Part shown: positions 1 through 8,190 of the stretch, piece by piece
Layout of the letters: every line of letters starts with the position of its first letter
Position numbering within the stretch: the stretch's first letter is position 1
DNA from: SCUD01 sp036824505
GTDB lineage: Bacteria; Pseudomonadota; Gammaproteobacteria; Steroidobacterales; Steroidobacteraceae
Length of the DNA: 64,000 nucleotides
Assembly: GCA_036824505.1 (NCBI GenBank)
Contig: DAITAA010000017.1
Location: forward strand, 5,937 to 69,936
Direction: 5' to 3'
Notes under the pieces: model-generated
The model's input: only the letters and a program-made list of their open reading frames with translations
The model's database searches: none
What the model was told of the DNA's origin: nothing
Position numbers and translations under genes: made by a program

Positions 1-593
1 ATCTGTGCGTTGAGATAGGCAATCGTCGCGCGCGCGAGCTTGTCGAGGAGTGCGTGCAGCGTGCGTGGCTCGGCCTGCAACAGGCCCCTGATGCGCGGGA
101 AGTCCCTGCTCGAGCCGCCTTCGACCATGTAGGTCGCGACGGTCCACGGCGAGCCCGCAAATCCGATCAGCGGCACGCGACCGGCGAGTTCGCGGCATGT
201 CAGCGCAATGGTGTCAAGCACGAAGCGCAGCCGGTCGTCGGGATCAGGCACCGGCAGCGACTGCACATCCGCCTCATTGCGCACCGGGCGCGCAATGCGC
301 GGCCCCTCGCCCTCGGCGAATCCGAGACCGAGTCCCATGGCGTGCGGAATGACGAGAATGTCGGAGAAAAGGATCGCCGCATCCAGCGGATAGCGCGCGA
401 GCGGTTGCAGCGTCACTTCGCAGGCGAGTTCCGGGTTCGTGCAGAGTGCCATGAAGCTGCCGGCTTTTTCCCGTATCGCACGGTACTCCGGCAGGTAGCG
501 GCCCGCCTGACGCATGATCCAGACCGGCGTGCGATCCACGGGTTCACGCAACAGCGCGCGCAGCAGCCGGTCATTCCCCTGCGGCGCGCTCAT
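1..593 (-). CDS. hemE: Uroporphyrinogen decarboxylase, 3' part missing
   Basis: Decarboxylates the four acetate side chains of uroporphyrinogen III to give coproporphyrinogen III, a cytoplasmic step of heme synthesis. The first 197 or so residues are visible, against about 354 in the family; the C-terminus lies beyond the left edge. The substrate-binding stretch IMRQAGRYLPEYR is at residues 26-38. FSDILVIPHA carries the usual catalytic aspartate, and FAGSPWT follows later. The ATG at 593 overlaps the pyrF stop in an ATGA arrangement, so it is probably translated together with pyrF as the last seen gene of the aroK-aroB-dgt-pyrF-hemE run. Confidence 0.95.
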   Translation of the reverse strand, partial: MSAPQGNDRLLRALLREPVDRTPVWIMRQAGRYLPEYRAIREKAGSFMALCTNPELACEVTLQPLARYPLDAAILFSDILVIPHAMGLGLGFAEGEGPRIARPVRNEADVQSLPVPDPDDRLRFVLDTIALTCRELAGRVPLIGFAGSPWTVATYMVEGGSSRDFPRIRGLLQAEPRTLHALLDKLARATIAYLNAQ

Positions 594-1306
594 CCGCGGG
601 GAAACAGGCCGGCGATGGTCGCCTGGATCTGCTCTGCGGCAGCCCGCGGGTCGCTGGCATCGCGGATCGGGCGCCCGACGACGATGTAGTCGGCGCCATT
701 CACGAATGCCTCGGGTACGCTCATGACGCGCTTCTGATCGTCAGTCGGGCGGTTCTCAACGGGCCGGATGCCAGGCGTGACGACGATCAGGCGGTCATCC
801 ACTCCCGCACGCAGCAGTTTCGCCTCGAGCCCGGAGGAAACCACGCCGGCACAGCCCGCTTCAAACGCCCGGCGCGCACGCGATAGCACCAGTGCTCCCA
901 CGTCGCACTGGAATCCCATGTCGTCGAGGTCGCCACGATCGAGACTCGTCAGCACCGTGACGGCGAGAATCCCGACATCGCCCGCTGCGGCGACCGCCGC
1001 TTCCATGATCGACTGGTTGCCGTGCACGGTCGCGAATGTCACGCCGCGATTGCGGAGATTGCGCACCGCTCCCGCGACCGTGGCCGGCACGTCGAAGAAC
1101 TTGAGATCCACGAACACGCGCTTGCCACGGCCGATCAACCAGTCGAGCAACTCAAAAGTGCCACCAGCCATGAAGAGTTCGAGCCCGAGCTTGTAGAAGC
1201 AAACCGAATCGCCGAGCGTGTCCGCCAGCCGGCGCGCCGCATCGGCATTCTGCACGTCCATCGCGAAGATCAGTCGCTCGCGCGCGGGTATTCCGGCCCT
1301 GGCCAC
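590..1306 (-). CDS. pyrF: Orotidine 5'-phosphate decarboxylase
   Basis: Last step of de novo UMP synthesis, converting OMP to UMP plus CO2 in the cytoplasm. The catalytic DxKxxD motif is DLKFFD at residues 67-72; the family usually has His where this protein has Phe71. The phosphate-binding end VTPGIRP and the C-terminal VVGRPI are present. I chose GTG at 1306, giving 238 residues, because GGAG lies at proper distance upstream. An in-frame TTG at 1339 would add 11 residues and overlap dgt. It lies 29 bases after dgt and overlaps hemE by four bases. Confidence 0.93.
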   Translation of the reverse strand: MARAGIPARERLIFAMDVQNADAARRLADTLGDSVCFYKLGLELFMAGGTFELLDWLIGRGKRVFVDLKFFDVPATVAGAVRNLRNRGVTFATVHGNQSIMEAAVAAAGDVGILAVTVLTSLDRGDLDDMGFQCDVGALVLSRARRAFEAGCAGVVSSGLEAKLLRAGVDDRLIVVTPGIRPVENRPTDDQKRVMSVPEAFVNGADYIVVGRPIRDASDPRAAAEQIQATIAGLFPRG

Positions 1307-1335
1307 TCTGTACTCCAGTCGTTTAGACGATGTTA

Positions 1336-2505
1336 TCAAACGGCGTCGTGGCCGGAGAGCCGCGCATGCTCCTGGAATGCGTACCGATCCGTCATGCCGG
1401 CCACATAGTCGGCGACTGCGCGGGCGCGGCCGGCGATTCCCGACGAAGACTCCATTGCGCCCGCAGCGTCGCGGTGCTCCGCCGGCATCCGCGCCGCGTC
1501 CTGCATGAATGCCTCAAACAGGTCCCGGAGCACCTGGCCGGCACCCATGCGTGCCGCCTCGATTCGCTCGTGCCGGTAGAGCCGCGTACGCAGGAACTTC
1601 TTCAGTTCCAAGTGTTCCGCGTACCCGGCCTCCGAGAATCCGACGAGTGGCTGCGGCAAGGCACGGACGGCGTCAATATCTGCGGGCCTTGCCTCCTGCA
1701 GGCGCCGCGTTGTCGCCTCGATCAGGTCGCTCACGGCATCGTGGATCATGCGTCGCCCGATTTCGTGAATCATGCGCCGTGCCGGCAGGTTCGGGTAGCT
1801 GCCGGCCACAATTGCATGGTGGCGCGCGAACAGCGTCACTTCACGCAAGTCGTCGATGGTCAGCAGCCCGGAGCGCAGTCCGTCGTCGACGTCGTGGTTG
1901 TTGTAGGCGATGGCATCGGCCAGATCGGCAATTTGCGCCTCGAGACCGGGCTGCAGGCGATCGATGAAGCGCCGGCCCAATTCCCCAAGCGTCCGCGCGT
2001 TGGCGAGCGAGCAGTGTTTCAATATGCCCTCGCGGGTCTCAAACGTCAGATTCAGGCCGCGAAAAGATGCATAGCGCTCCTCGAGCTGGTCCACGACCCT
2101 GAGCGACTGCAGATTGTGCTCAAATCCTCCGTAATCGCGCATGCATTCGTTCAGCACATCCTGCCCGGCATGGCCAAATGGCGTATGCCCCAGGTCGTGC
2201 GCAAGGCTGATTGCCTCGGTCAGCGGCTCGGAGAGCGCGAGCGCGCTGGCGACCGAGCGGGCGATCTGCGCGACTTCCAGCGAATGGGTCAGCCGCGTGC
2301 GGTAAAGATCGCCTTCATGATTGATGAAGACCTGCGTCTTGTAGACCAGGCGCCGGAACCCGCTCGAATGCACGATGCGATCGCGGTCGCGCTGGAATTC
2401 GCTGCGGTAATCGACCGGTGGCTCAGGATGCAGGCGGCCGCGGGAAGTGGCAACCAGCGCCGCAAACGGCGCGAGGCCGGCGTCGGGATCGCGCCCCTTT
2501 CTCAC
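1336..2505 (-). CDS. dgt: dGTPase-like deoxynucleoside triphosphate triphosphohydrolase
   Basis: HD-domain enzyme of the Dgt family, which hydrolyses dNTPs to deoxynucleoside plus triphosphate and adjusts dNTP pools. About 389 residues, the length of the shorter Dgt-like proteins rather than the 505-residue E. coli Dgt. The N-terminal half holds SEFQRDRDRIVHSSGFRRL, then TRLTHSLEV (first metal His) and AHDLGHTPFGH (the HD pair plus following His residues). The start is taken as GTG at 2505, which overlaps the aroB stop in GTGA. An upstream ATG at 2574 would run well into aroB. The exact nucleotide preference cannot be read from sequence. Confidence 0.9.
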   Translation of the reverse strand: MRKGRDPDAGLAPFAALVATSRGRLHPEPPVDYRSEFQRDRDRIVHSSGFRRLVYKTQVFINHEGDLYRTRLTHSLEVAQIARSVASALALSEPLTEAISLAHDLGHTPFGHAGQDVLNECMRDYGGFEHNLQSLRVVDQLEERYASFRGLNLTFETREGILKHCSLANARTLGELGRRFIDRLQPGLEAQIADLADAIAYNNHDVDDGLRSGLLTIDDLREVTLFARHHAIVAGSYPNLPARRMIHEIGRRMIHDAVSDLIEATTRRLQEARPADIDAVRALPQPLVGFSEAGYAEHLELKKFLRTRLYRHERIEAARMGAGQVLRDLFEAFMQDAARMPAEHRDAAGAMESSSGIAGRARAVADYVAGMTDRYAFQEHARLSGHDAV

Positions 2506-3590
2506 GCTGCACCCTTGCCGGTCCTTTCCTCGAGCAGCGTCTCGAGCGCGTCCCTGGGAAAGTCGGCGGTGCAATTCGCGGCGCCGATTGCATCGAGCAG
2601 CACGAGCCGCAACTGCCCCGCCGCGACCTTCTTGTCCATGTCGAGCAGCGCGAGCATGCGCTCGCGCCCGAGCCGCGGCGGATCGACCGGCAGGCCGGCG
2701 CGTGCAAGCAGCGCGCGCACGCGGTCCATATCGCCCACGGGCAGGCGGCCAGTGCGCGCGGAGAGTTCAGCCGCCAGCACGATACCGGCTGCGACCGCCT
2801 CGCCGTGCAGCCAGCGACCATGGCCCAGCCCCGTTTCGATCGCGTGCCCGAAGCTGTGCCCGAGATTCAACATCGCGCGCGGCCCCCGTTCGCGCTCATC
2901 GCGGGCAACGATGCCGGCCTTGATCCCGCAGGCGCGACGGATCGCCTCGACCAGCACTTCCGGCTTGCGCGCGAGCAACGCCCCGATCTGTTGCTCGAGC
3001 CATGCGAAAAACCCGCTGTCGGCAATCAGCGCCGCCTTGACGACTTCCGCGAGGCCGGCGCGGAACTCGCGGTCTGGCAGCGTACCAAGCGTATCCGTGT
3101 CGGCGATGACGGCGACCGGCTGGTGGAAGGCGCCGATCAGGTTCTTGCCGCCTGGGTGGTTGACCCCGGTCTTGCCTCCGATCGCCGCATCCACCTGCGC
3201 GAGCAGCGTGGTCGGCAACTGCAGACAGGCGACGCCGCGCTGGTAGATTGCCGCCGCGAAGCCGGCGATGTCGCCGACGACACCACCGCCGAGCGCCAGC
3301 ACCATGCAATCCCGATTCATGTGCGCCGCCACGAGTGCGTCGATGATCCGCGCTGCGCTCGCGAGCGTCTTGTGCTCTTCGCCATCGGGCAGCAGGCACT
3401 CTGCAAATGAGCGGCCGGCAAGCCCGTCGCGCAGGCGCGGCAGCCACAAGGGCGCCACGGTCTCGTTGCTGACAACCATCAGCTGCGCACTGCCGGTGTG
3501 CCCGGCAAGCAGTTCGCGCGCACCCAGCAGACCGGGCCCGATCAGGATCGGACAGCGCCTGGCGCCGAGATTCAGGTCGATGGGCTGCAT
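2502..3590 (-). CDS. aroB: 3-dehydroquinate synthase
   Basis: Second step of the shikimate pathway: converts DAHP to 3-dehydroquinate, using NAD and a divalent metal. The 362 residues match the family. The NAD-binding stretch ALGGGVVGDIAGFAA is near residue 100, followed by PTTLLAQVDAAIGGKTG and GGKNLIGAF. The metal ligands lie in ETGLGHGRWLHGEAVA and the preceding LNLGHSFGHAIE. The start overlaps the 3' end of aroK by 19 bases and the stop overlaps dgt by four, so aroK, aroB and dgt look co-translated. Confidence 0.97.
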   Translation of the reverse strand: MQPIDLNLGARRCPILIGPGLLGARELLAGHTGSAQLMVVSNETVAPLWLPRLRDGLAGRSFAECLLPDGEEHKTLASAARIIDALVAAHMNRDCMVLALGGGVVGDIAGFAAAIYQRGVACLQLPTTLLAQVDAAIGGKTGVNHPGGKNLIGAFHQPVAVIADTDTLGTLPDREFRAGLAEVVKAALIADSGFFAWLEQQIGALLARKPEVLVEAIRRACGIKAGIVARDERERGPRAMLNLGHSFGHAIETGLGHGRWLHGEAVAAGIVLAAELSARTGRLPVGDMDRVRALLARAGLPVDPPRLGRERMLALLDMDKKVAAGQLRLVLLDAIGAANCTADFPRDALETLLEERTGKGAA

Positions 3591-4096
3591 GCTGCGAGGG
3601 CTTCGGAGATCTGTTCGGCAATCGCGTTCAGGTGACGTCCGCCGGTCTTGATCGTGATCGCCGCGATGGACCGGTAGAGCGGATCGCGAATTCGCATCAA
3701 CTCCTCGAGCCGGGCGCGCGGATCTTCGGTGGCAAGCAGTGGCCGGCGCCGCCCGGCGCGCGTGCGCTGCAGCTGCTGGTCGATGGTGGCGTCGAGGAAT
3801 ACGACGGTGCCGCGCGTGGACAGCCGCTCGCGATTCTCGGGCAGCAGGACCGCGCCGCCGCCGGTTGCGAGCACAATGCCTGGCCTTTGCGTCAGCTCAT
3901 CGATCATGTCGCGCTCACGGATGCGGAATCCGGCCTCACCCTCGCGCTCGAAGATGTAGGCGATGTCGACACCGGTGCGTGCCTCGATCTCGGCGTCGCT
4001 GTCCGCAAATGGAAGACCAAGCCGCTCTGCGAGCTGCCGGCCGATTGCAGTCTTTCCCGCACCCATCGGCCCCACTAGAAAGACACTCCGAAGCAA
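3572..4096 (-). CDS. aroK: Shikimate kinase
   Basis: Phosphorylates shikimate with ATP in the chorismate pathway. The P-loop GPMGAGKT is near the N-terminus. The shikimate site includes FADSDAEIE and ATGGGAV, and the lid is in the RAGRRRPLL region. The start is uncertain. The reading frame is open upstream to an ATG at 4192, but that would put a terminator-like hairpin (4125-4148) inside the gene. A TTG at 4096, with AGGG ten bases upstream, gives 174 residues, the normal AroK length, so I prefer it. The 3' end overlaps aroB. Confidence 0.92.
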   Translation of the reverse strand: MLRSVFLVGPMGAGKTAIGRQLAERLGLPFADSDAEIEARTGVDIAYIFEREGEAGFRIRERDMIDELTQRPGIVLATGGGAVLLPENRERLSTRGTVVFLDATIDQQLQRTRAGRRRPLLATEDPRARLEELMRIRDPLYRSIAAITIKTGGRHLNAIAEQISEALAACSPST

Positions 4097-4124
4097 TCGC
4101 GATGCACCCTGAGGCCGGAAACGG

Positions 4125-4148
4125 CACGGCCGCCCGAAGGCGGCCGTG
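4125..4148 (-). terminator. Hairpin with TTCG loop between pilQ and aroK
   Basis: A perfect 10-bp stem (4125-4134 pairing with 4139-4148) encloses a four-base loop that reads TTCG on the minus strand, the exceptionally stable UUCG tetraloop in RNA. It lies 48 bases after the pilQ stop in the direction of pilQ transcription. The T-tract after it is weak (GTTTCC), so termination may be partial. It would separate pil from aro transcription or attenuate read-through. Confidence 0.65.
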
Positions 4149-4196
4149 TGACTGTGCATTGGAACCGGCCCCGGGCGCAAGCCCGGAGCCATGGCG

Positions 4197-6356
4197 TCAC
4201 TCGACGGCGGCGCCTTCCTTCAGGATCTTGGGCGTGATGAAGATCAACAACTCGTCACGATTGTTGGTCTTGCTCTTGGACTTGAACAGGTTGCCGAGGA
4301 ATGGCACGTCGCCGAGCAACGGGACCTTCTTGACCGAATCCCGGCGCTCGGTCTCCATGATGCCGCCCAGCACGACCGTCTGGCCGTCCTTGACGAGCAC
4401 CTGCGTCTGGATGTTGCGCGTGTCGATCGAGGGTACGAAGCCACCGGTGGCGCTCGGGACGAGCTGGCCGACACTGTCCTTTGTGACGGTCAGGTCGAGG
4501 ATCACGCGGTTGTCCGGCGTGATCTGCGGCGTCACCTTGAGCGACAGCACGGCCTTCTTGAACTGCGTGGTGGTCGCGCCGCTGGACGACGATTCCTGAT
4601 ACGGGATTTCGACACCTTGCTCAATGATCGCCTCGCGCTGGTTGGCCGTGATGACGCGCGGTGTCGACTTGATCTCGCCGCGGCCCTCGCTCTGCGCGGC
4701 CGACAGCTCGAGGTCAATCAGGAAGTCGTCGAAATCGAGGATCGACAGCGCAATGCGCCCGGCCGGGTTTGCAACCGGCATATTCACGTTGTAGCGATCG
4801 AAGTTGCCGAACGGCACCTTGACGGGGAACGGCGAACCGGTGCTGGCCAGATTGTCGAGCACCGAGCCCATCATCGTATCGGTGGATTGTGCGCTGCCGC
4901 TGATCGCCATCAGATCCTTGACGTCGTCCGAGATCCGCGTGAAGCCTGCGCGAACGCCAAGCTCCCGGCTGAAGTCGTCGCTCACGATCACGATACGCGA
5001 TTCGATCAGCACCTGGCGAACCGGGATGTCGAGTGTCGCAACCATCTTGCGGATCGCGGTCAGCTGCTCCGCCGTATCCTGCACAAGCATCGTATTGGTG
5101 CGTTCATCGACCGAGACGTTGCCGCGCGAAGAAAGCAGGGAGCCGCCGCCGGCCGACTTGACGAGCCGTGCGATTTCCGCTGCTTTCGCATAGTTGACCT
5201 GCAGGAACTCGGTGCGCAGCGGCGCGAGATCCTCGATGTCCTTCCGGGCGGCGAGTTCCGCCTTTTCCTGCGACGCGAGCTCGGCCTGGGGCGCGACCAG
5301 GATCACGTTGTTCTTGCGCCGCATGTCGAGACCCTTGGTACGCAGCACGATGTCGAGCGCCTGATCCCAGGGAACGTTCTGCAGGCGCAGCGTCACACGG
5401 CCCTTGACCGAGTCAGAAACGACGATGTTCTGCCCGCTGGTGTCAGCGAGGAGCTGCAGCACGGGGCGCACATCGATGTCCTGGAAGTTCAGGGTCAGGC
5501 GCTCGCCGGTGTAGACCTTTTCGTCCATGGTTGCGGCCACCGCCCTGGCGCGCGGCTTGACCTCGACCACGTACTGGTTGTCGGTCTGGTAGGCAAGCTG
5601 CTCGAAATCGCCGGTCGCAGTCACGGTGACGCGCACGTTGTTGCCGACACGCGCCGCGTCAACCATGGTCACGGGCGTCGCGAAATCCATGACGTCGTAG
5701 CGCTTCATGTTTTCTTCGGCGAGCTGAACACCCGTGAAGTCAACGATCACTTGATTGCCTTCCTGACGCAGGCTGGCGGGTGTCGCCGGATCCGAAAGCA
5801 GCACGACGACGCGGCCGGCGCCATCCGGCGAGCGGCGGAAATCCACGCCGGTGATGCTGCGCGGGCCGGCCGAGGGCGCCGCCGCATACGTGGCCGGGGC
5901 CGCCGCTGCCGAGGCAGCCGCCGTGCCGCCGAGCGTCACGACCACACTGTCACCCTCGGCCTGGGCTGAATACGGCACGAGAGACTCAAGATTGAACACG
6001 ACTCGCGTGCGGCCCGATGCTTCCGCGGCGACGATCGTATCGACACCGCCCGCGCCGACGTCGATGCGCCGGTTTTCGAGCGCCAGCACGACATCTGGCA
6101 GGTCCACCGACAGCCGCGCGGGGCGGTCAATCGTGAAGGTCAGCGGCTGCGGCGCGACACCGTCAGTGCGCAGCCTGATCTGCAGGGTCTGACCCTGCAT
6201 CGGCTGCACTTCAACCGCGGTCAGTCGGACCGGATTCTGTGCCAGCGCGATCTGCGACCATGCAATGGCCACCATGGCCAGCACGCCGCCGAGCCCGCGC
6301 GCGAAGCTTCTTGCCCCGCTGTTTATCAACGCCGTTGTCCGGTTAATGCGAGCCAT
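4197..6356 (-). CDS. pilQ: Type IV pilus secretin
   Basis: Forms the outer-membrane gated channel through which the pilus fibre leaves the cell. Of 719 residues, the first 40 are a signal peptide ending near IALAQ. Two AMIN-type beta domains follow (about 42-125 and 165-265), which bind peptidoglycan. Then comes a secretin STN/N0 domain (about 285-350, with LNFQDIDVRPVLQLL), an N1 domain, and the C-terminal secretin barrel with VPLLGDVPFLGNLF near the end. GGGAG precedes the ATG at good distance. It is the last gene of the pilMNOPQ set, 18 bases after pilP. Confidence 0.97.
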   Translation of the reverse strand: MARINRTTALINSGARSFARGLGGVLAMVAIAWSQIALAQNPVRLTAVEVQPMQGQTLQIRLRTDGVAPQPLTFTIDRPARLSVDLPDVVLALENRRIDVGAGGVDTIVAAEASGRTRVVFNLESLVPYSAQAEGDSVVVTLGGTAAASAAAAPATYAAAPSAGPRSITGVDFRRSPDGAGRVVVLLSDPATPASLRQEGNQVIVDFTGVQLAEENMKRYDVMDFATPVTMVDAARVGNNVRVTVTATGDFEQLAYQTDNQYVVEVKPRARAVAATMDEKVYTGERLTLNFQDIDVRPVLQLLADTSGQNIVVSDSVKGRVTLRLQNVPWDQALDIVLRTKGLDMRRKNNVILVAPQAELASQEKAELAARKDIEDLAPLRTEFLQVNYAKAAEIARLVKSAGGGSLLSSRGNVSVDERTNTMLVQDTAEQLTAIRKMVATLDIPVRQVLIESRIVIVSDDFSRELGVRAGFTRISDDVKDLMAISGSAQSTDTMMGSVLDNLASTGSPFPVKVPFGNFDRYNVNMPVANPAGRIALSILDFDDFLIDLELSAAQSEGRGEIKSTPRVITANQREAIIEQGVEIPYQESSSSGATTTQFKKAVLSLKVTPQITPDNRVILDLTVTKDSVGQLVPSATGGFVPSIDTRNIQTQVLVKDGQTVVLGGIMETERRDSVKKVPLLGDVPFLGNLFKSKSKTNNRDELLIFITPKILKEGAAVE

Positions 6357-6374
6357 CAGACGTTCTCCCAGGAT

Positions 6375-6890
6375 TCAATCGCTCAGCGCGAGCGCCGCGG
6401 GGCGCTCCAGGTAACCGCCGAGTCCATCGGGCACAATCTCAACCACTGAAATGCGCGCGTCGCCGATCGTCATCACACGGCCGTCATTCTGGCCGACGTG
6501 ATTGCCCGGCAGCACACGGTGAATCAATCCGTCACGGGTCTGCAGCAGTCCGTAGTACGAGTTACCCAGGCGCAGCGTACCGACCATCTTGAGTGTATCC
6601 AGAGGGAACTGCTCCAGATATTCGCGCGCGCGCTGCACGTCCGGCCGCGGACCGCCCGGGTTCTCACCCGCGAGGCTCTGCAGGAACGGCGAGCGGCGAT
6701 CCGACATTTCGTATTCGTGGCTGACGTATGGTTTGACTTCGGGCAACGGCTGGATATGACCGCCCGGTCGCTGCTTGGCCTTCTCGATTTCCGCCATCAG
6801 CTCGTCGGTGTCGCCCGAGCAACCGCCGAGCAGCAAGACGCCGGCAATTCCGGCAACAGTCAAGATGGTACGCATGCGTTCCTGGCTCAT
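6375..6890 (-). CDS. pilP: Type IV pilus assembly lipoprotein PilP
   Basis: Inner-membrane-anchored lipoprotein that links the PilMNO platform to the PilQ secretin across the periplasm. It has 171 residues. The lipobox LLGGC near residue 24 follows a short hydrophobic signal. A disordered linker runs to about residue 80. The folded beta domain contains LKMVGTL and GLIHRVLPGNHVGQNDGRV, typical of PilP. The ATG overlaps the pilO stop by four bases. Confidence 0.96.
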   Translation of the reverse strand: MSQERMRTILTVAGIAGVLLLGGCSGDTDELMAEIEKAKQRPGGHIQPLPEVKPYVSHEYEMSDRRSPFLQSLAGENPGGPRPDVQRAREYLEQFPLDTLKMVGTLRLGNSYYGLLQTRDGLIHRVLPGNHVGQNDGRVMTIGDARISVVEIVPDGLGGYLERPAALALSD

Positions 6891-7588
6891 GTCGTATCCT
6901 GCTTCGGCTTGGTCTTCGAGGCTTTCTTGTTGCCCTTGGCAGCCGCATCCGGGGCGCTCGATTCCCCTTCCTCCAGGTACCGGTAGGTCTTGGCGGTAAG
7001 GCTCAATGTCAGGTCATCGCTCGGATTCGGCGCGCCAGCGCGTGTAGCGGCGCGTTTCGCCGAGGAGCCGCGCGTGATCTCGATGTCGTGAAGCGTGACA
7101 ATGCGCGGCAGCGCCGCTATGCCGCTGACGAAATTGCCGAATTCATGGTAGTCGCCCGACAACTGGATCTTGATCGGCAGCTCTGCGTAGAAGTCCTTTT
7201 GCGTTTCGGCACCGGGCTGGAACAGGTGTTCCTGTAACCCAGCGGCCAGGCCGGTCTGCGAGATATCGACCAGCAGACTCGGCACCTCGGTCTTGCCGGG
7301 CAGCTGGCGCAGCATCGCGCCGAACGTGCGTTCAATTTCGGCGAGCTGCTGGCGATAGGCCTCGAGATTGGCTGCCTTGCGCTGCTTCTGGTCAAAAGTC
7401 TGCCACAGCGATCGCTGCTCGGCCTCCGCCTTGCGCAGATCCTCGAGATTGCCGAGATTGACGAAGTAGTAGATCAGGATCCCGGTCGTCACCAGGAAAA
7501 TCAACCCGACCGCGAGCGCGCGGAACAGGAATGGCCAGCGGCCGACATCGCGGGGATCGAGCTGTTGCAGTTGCTCCAGGAAGTTCAT
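6887..7588 (-). CDS. pilO: Type IV pilus inner-membrane platform protein PilO
   Basis: Bitopic membrane protein that dimerises with PilN and supports PilM and PilP. Of 233 residues, a short cytoplasmic start (LQQLDPRDVGRWPF) precedes one membrane segment (about 24-46). A coiled coil follows (about 50-95, rich in Lys, Glu and Gln), then a ferredoxin-like periplasmic domain. The Lys-rich C-terminal tail after residue 210 is low-complexity. ATGA overlaps join it to pilN before and pilP after. Confidence 0.95.
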   Translation of the reverse strand: MNFLEQLQQLDPRDVGRWPFLFRALAVGLIFLVTTGILIYYFVNLGNLEDLRKAEAEQRSLWQTFDQKQRKAANLEAYRQQLAEIERTFGAMLRQLPGKTEVPSLLVDISQTGLAAGLQEHLFQPGAETQKDFYAELPIKIQLSGDYHEFGNFVSGIAALPRIVTLHDIEITRGSSAKRAATRAGAPNPSDDLTLSLTAKTYRYLEEGESSAPDAAAKGNKKASKTKPKQDTT

Positions 7589-8190
7589 CGGCCGAGCTCC
7601 GTGACGCGCTCCGTGGCCGCGTGTTTCTTCGCGCCCGGCCCCTCGGAATCAGTGCCCCCGCGCAACTGCGCAAACAACGTGAACTGCGAGCCGGGACCCG
7701 TGTCGCGCCCGGTCTGGATGACCTTCAGTTCCGGCGCAGAAAGCGTATCGGATGCATCGATATTGCGCATGAATGCCGATACGCGCGTGCTCGACTGCGC
7801 GACACCGTCGAACTGGATCTTGCGGCCACTCTGCTTGACCGAGGTCAGGTAAACGCCCTCGGGCAGCGTCGCGACAATCTGATCGAACATCTTCACCACT
7901 TCAGGCCGGCTTGACTGCAGCTTGTCGATGACCTCCATGCGGGCGATCATGCGATCCTTCTGTTCCTCGAGAGCCAGAATCTGCTCGATGGCCTTGTCGA
8001 GCTCCGCGATCTCGGCCTTCAGCAGGTCGTTGCGCTCGTGCTGCGAATCGATCATCGAGCTGACGGTCAGGTGCGTCAGCAGGGTGGCGAGCGCTGCCAG
8101 CGCGACAGCCGCGGCAATCCCGATGAAGAATTCTTTCTTTCGCCGCTGGCGGAGTGCTTGCCGCCAGGGCAGAAGGTTAATACTTGGCAT
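7585..8190 (-). CDS. pilN: Type IV pilus inner-membrane platform protein PilN
   Basis: Partner of PilO. Its cytoplasmic N-terminus carries the PilM-binding INLLPW motif at residues 4-9. The ATG at 8190 puts this motif at the extreme N-terminus, as in other PilN proteins, and overlaps the end of pilM by 14 bases; the more upstream ATG at 8214 is unlikely. The 201 residues comprise the motif, a membrane segment (about 20-43), a coiled coil and a periplasmic ferredoxin-like domain (GVYLTSVKQSGRKIQFDGVA). It is co-translated with pilM and pilO. Confidence 0.95.
   Translation of the reverse strand: MPSINLLPWRQALRQRRKKEFFIGIAAAVALAALATLLTHLTVSSMIDSQHERNDLLKAEIAELDKAIEQILALEEQKDRMIARMEVIDKLQSSRPEVVKMFDQIVATLPEGVYLTSVKQSGRKIQFDGVAQSSTRVSAFMRNIDASDTLSAPELKVIQTGRDTGPGSQFTLFAQLRGGTDSEGPGAKKHAATERVTELGR

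Noticed and set aside
1330..3246. Long open frame on the plus strand (638 codons) opposite dgt and aroB
   Set aside because: Its translation has no recognisable motifs and an Arg/Ser-rich composition typical of antisense frames in GC-rich DNA; dgt and aroB on the other strand are clear.
4191..5969. 592-codon plus-strand frame opposite pilQ
   Set aside because: Antisense to a well-supported secretin gene; His/Arg/Asp-rich without domain features.
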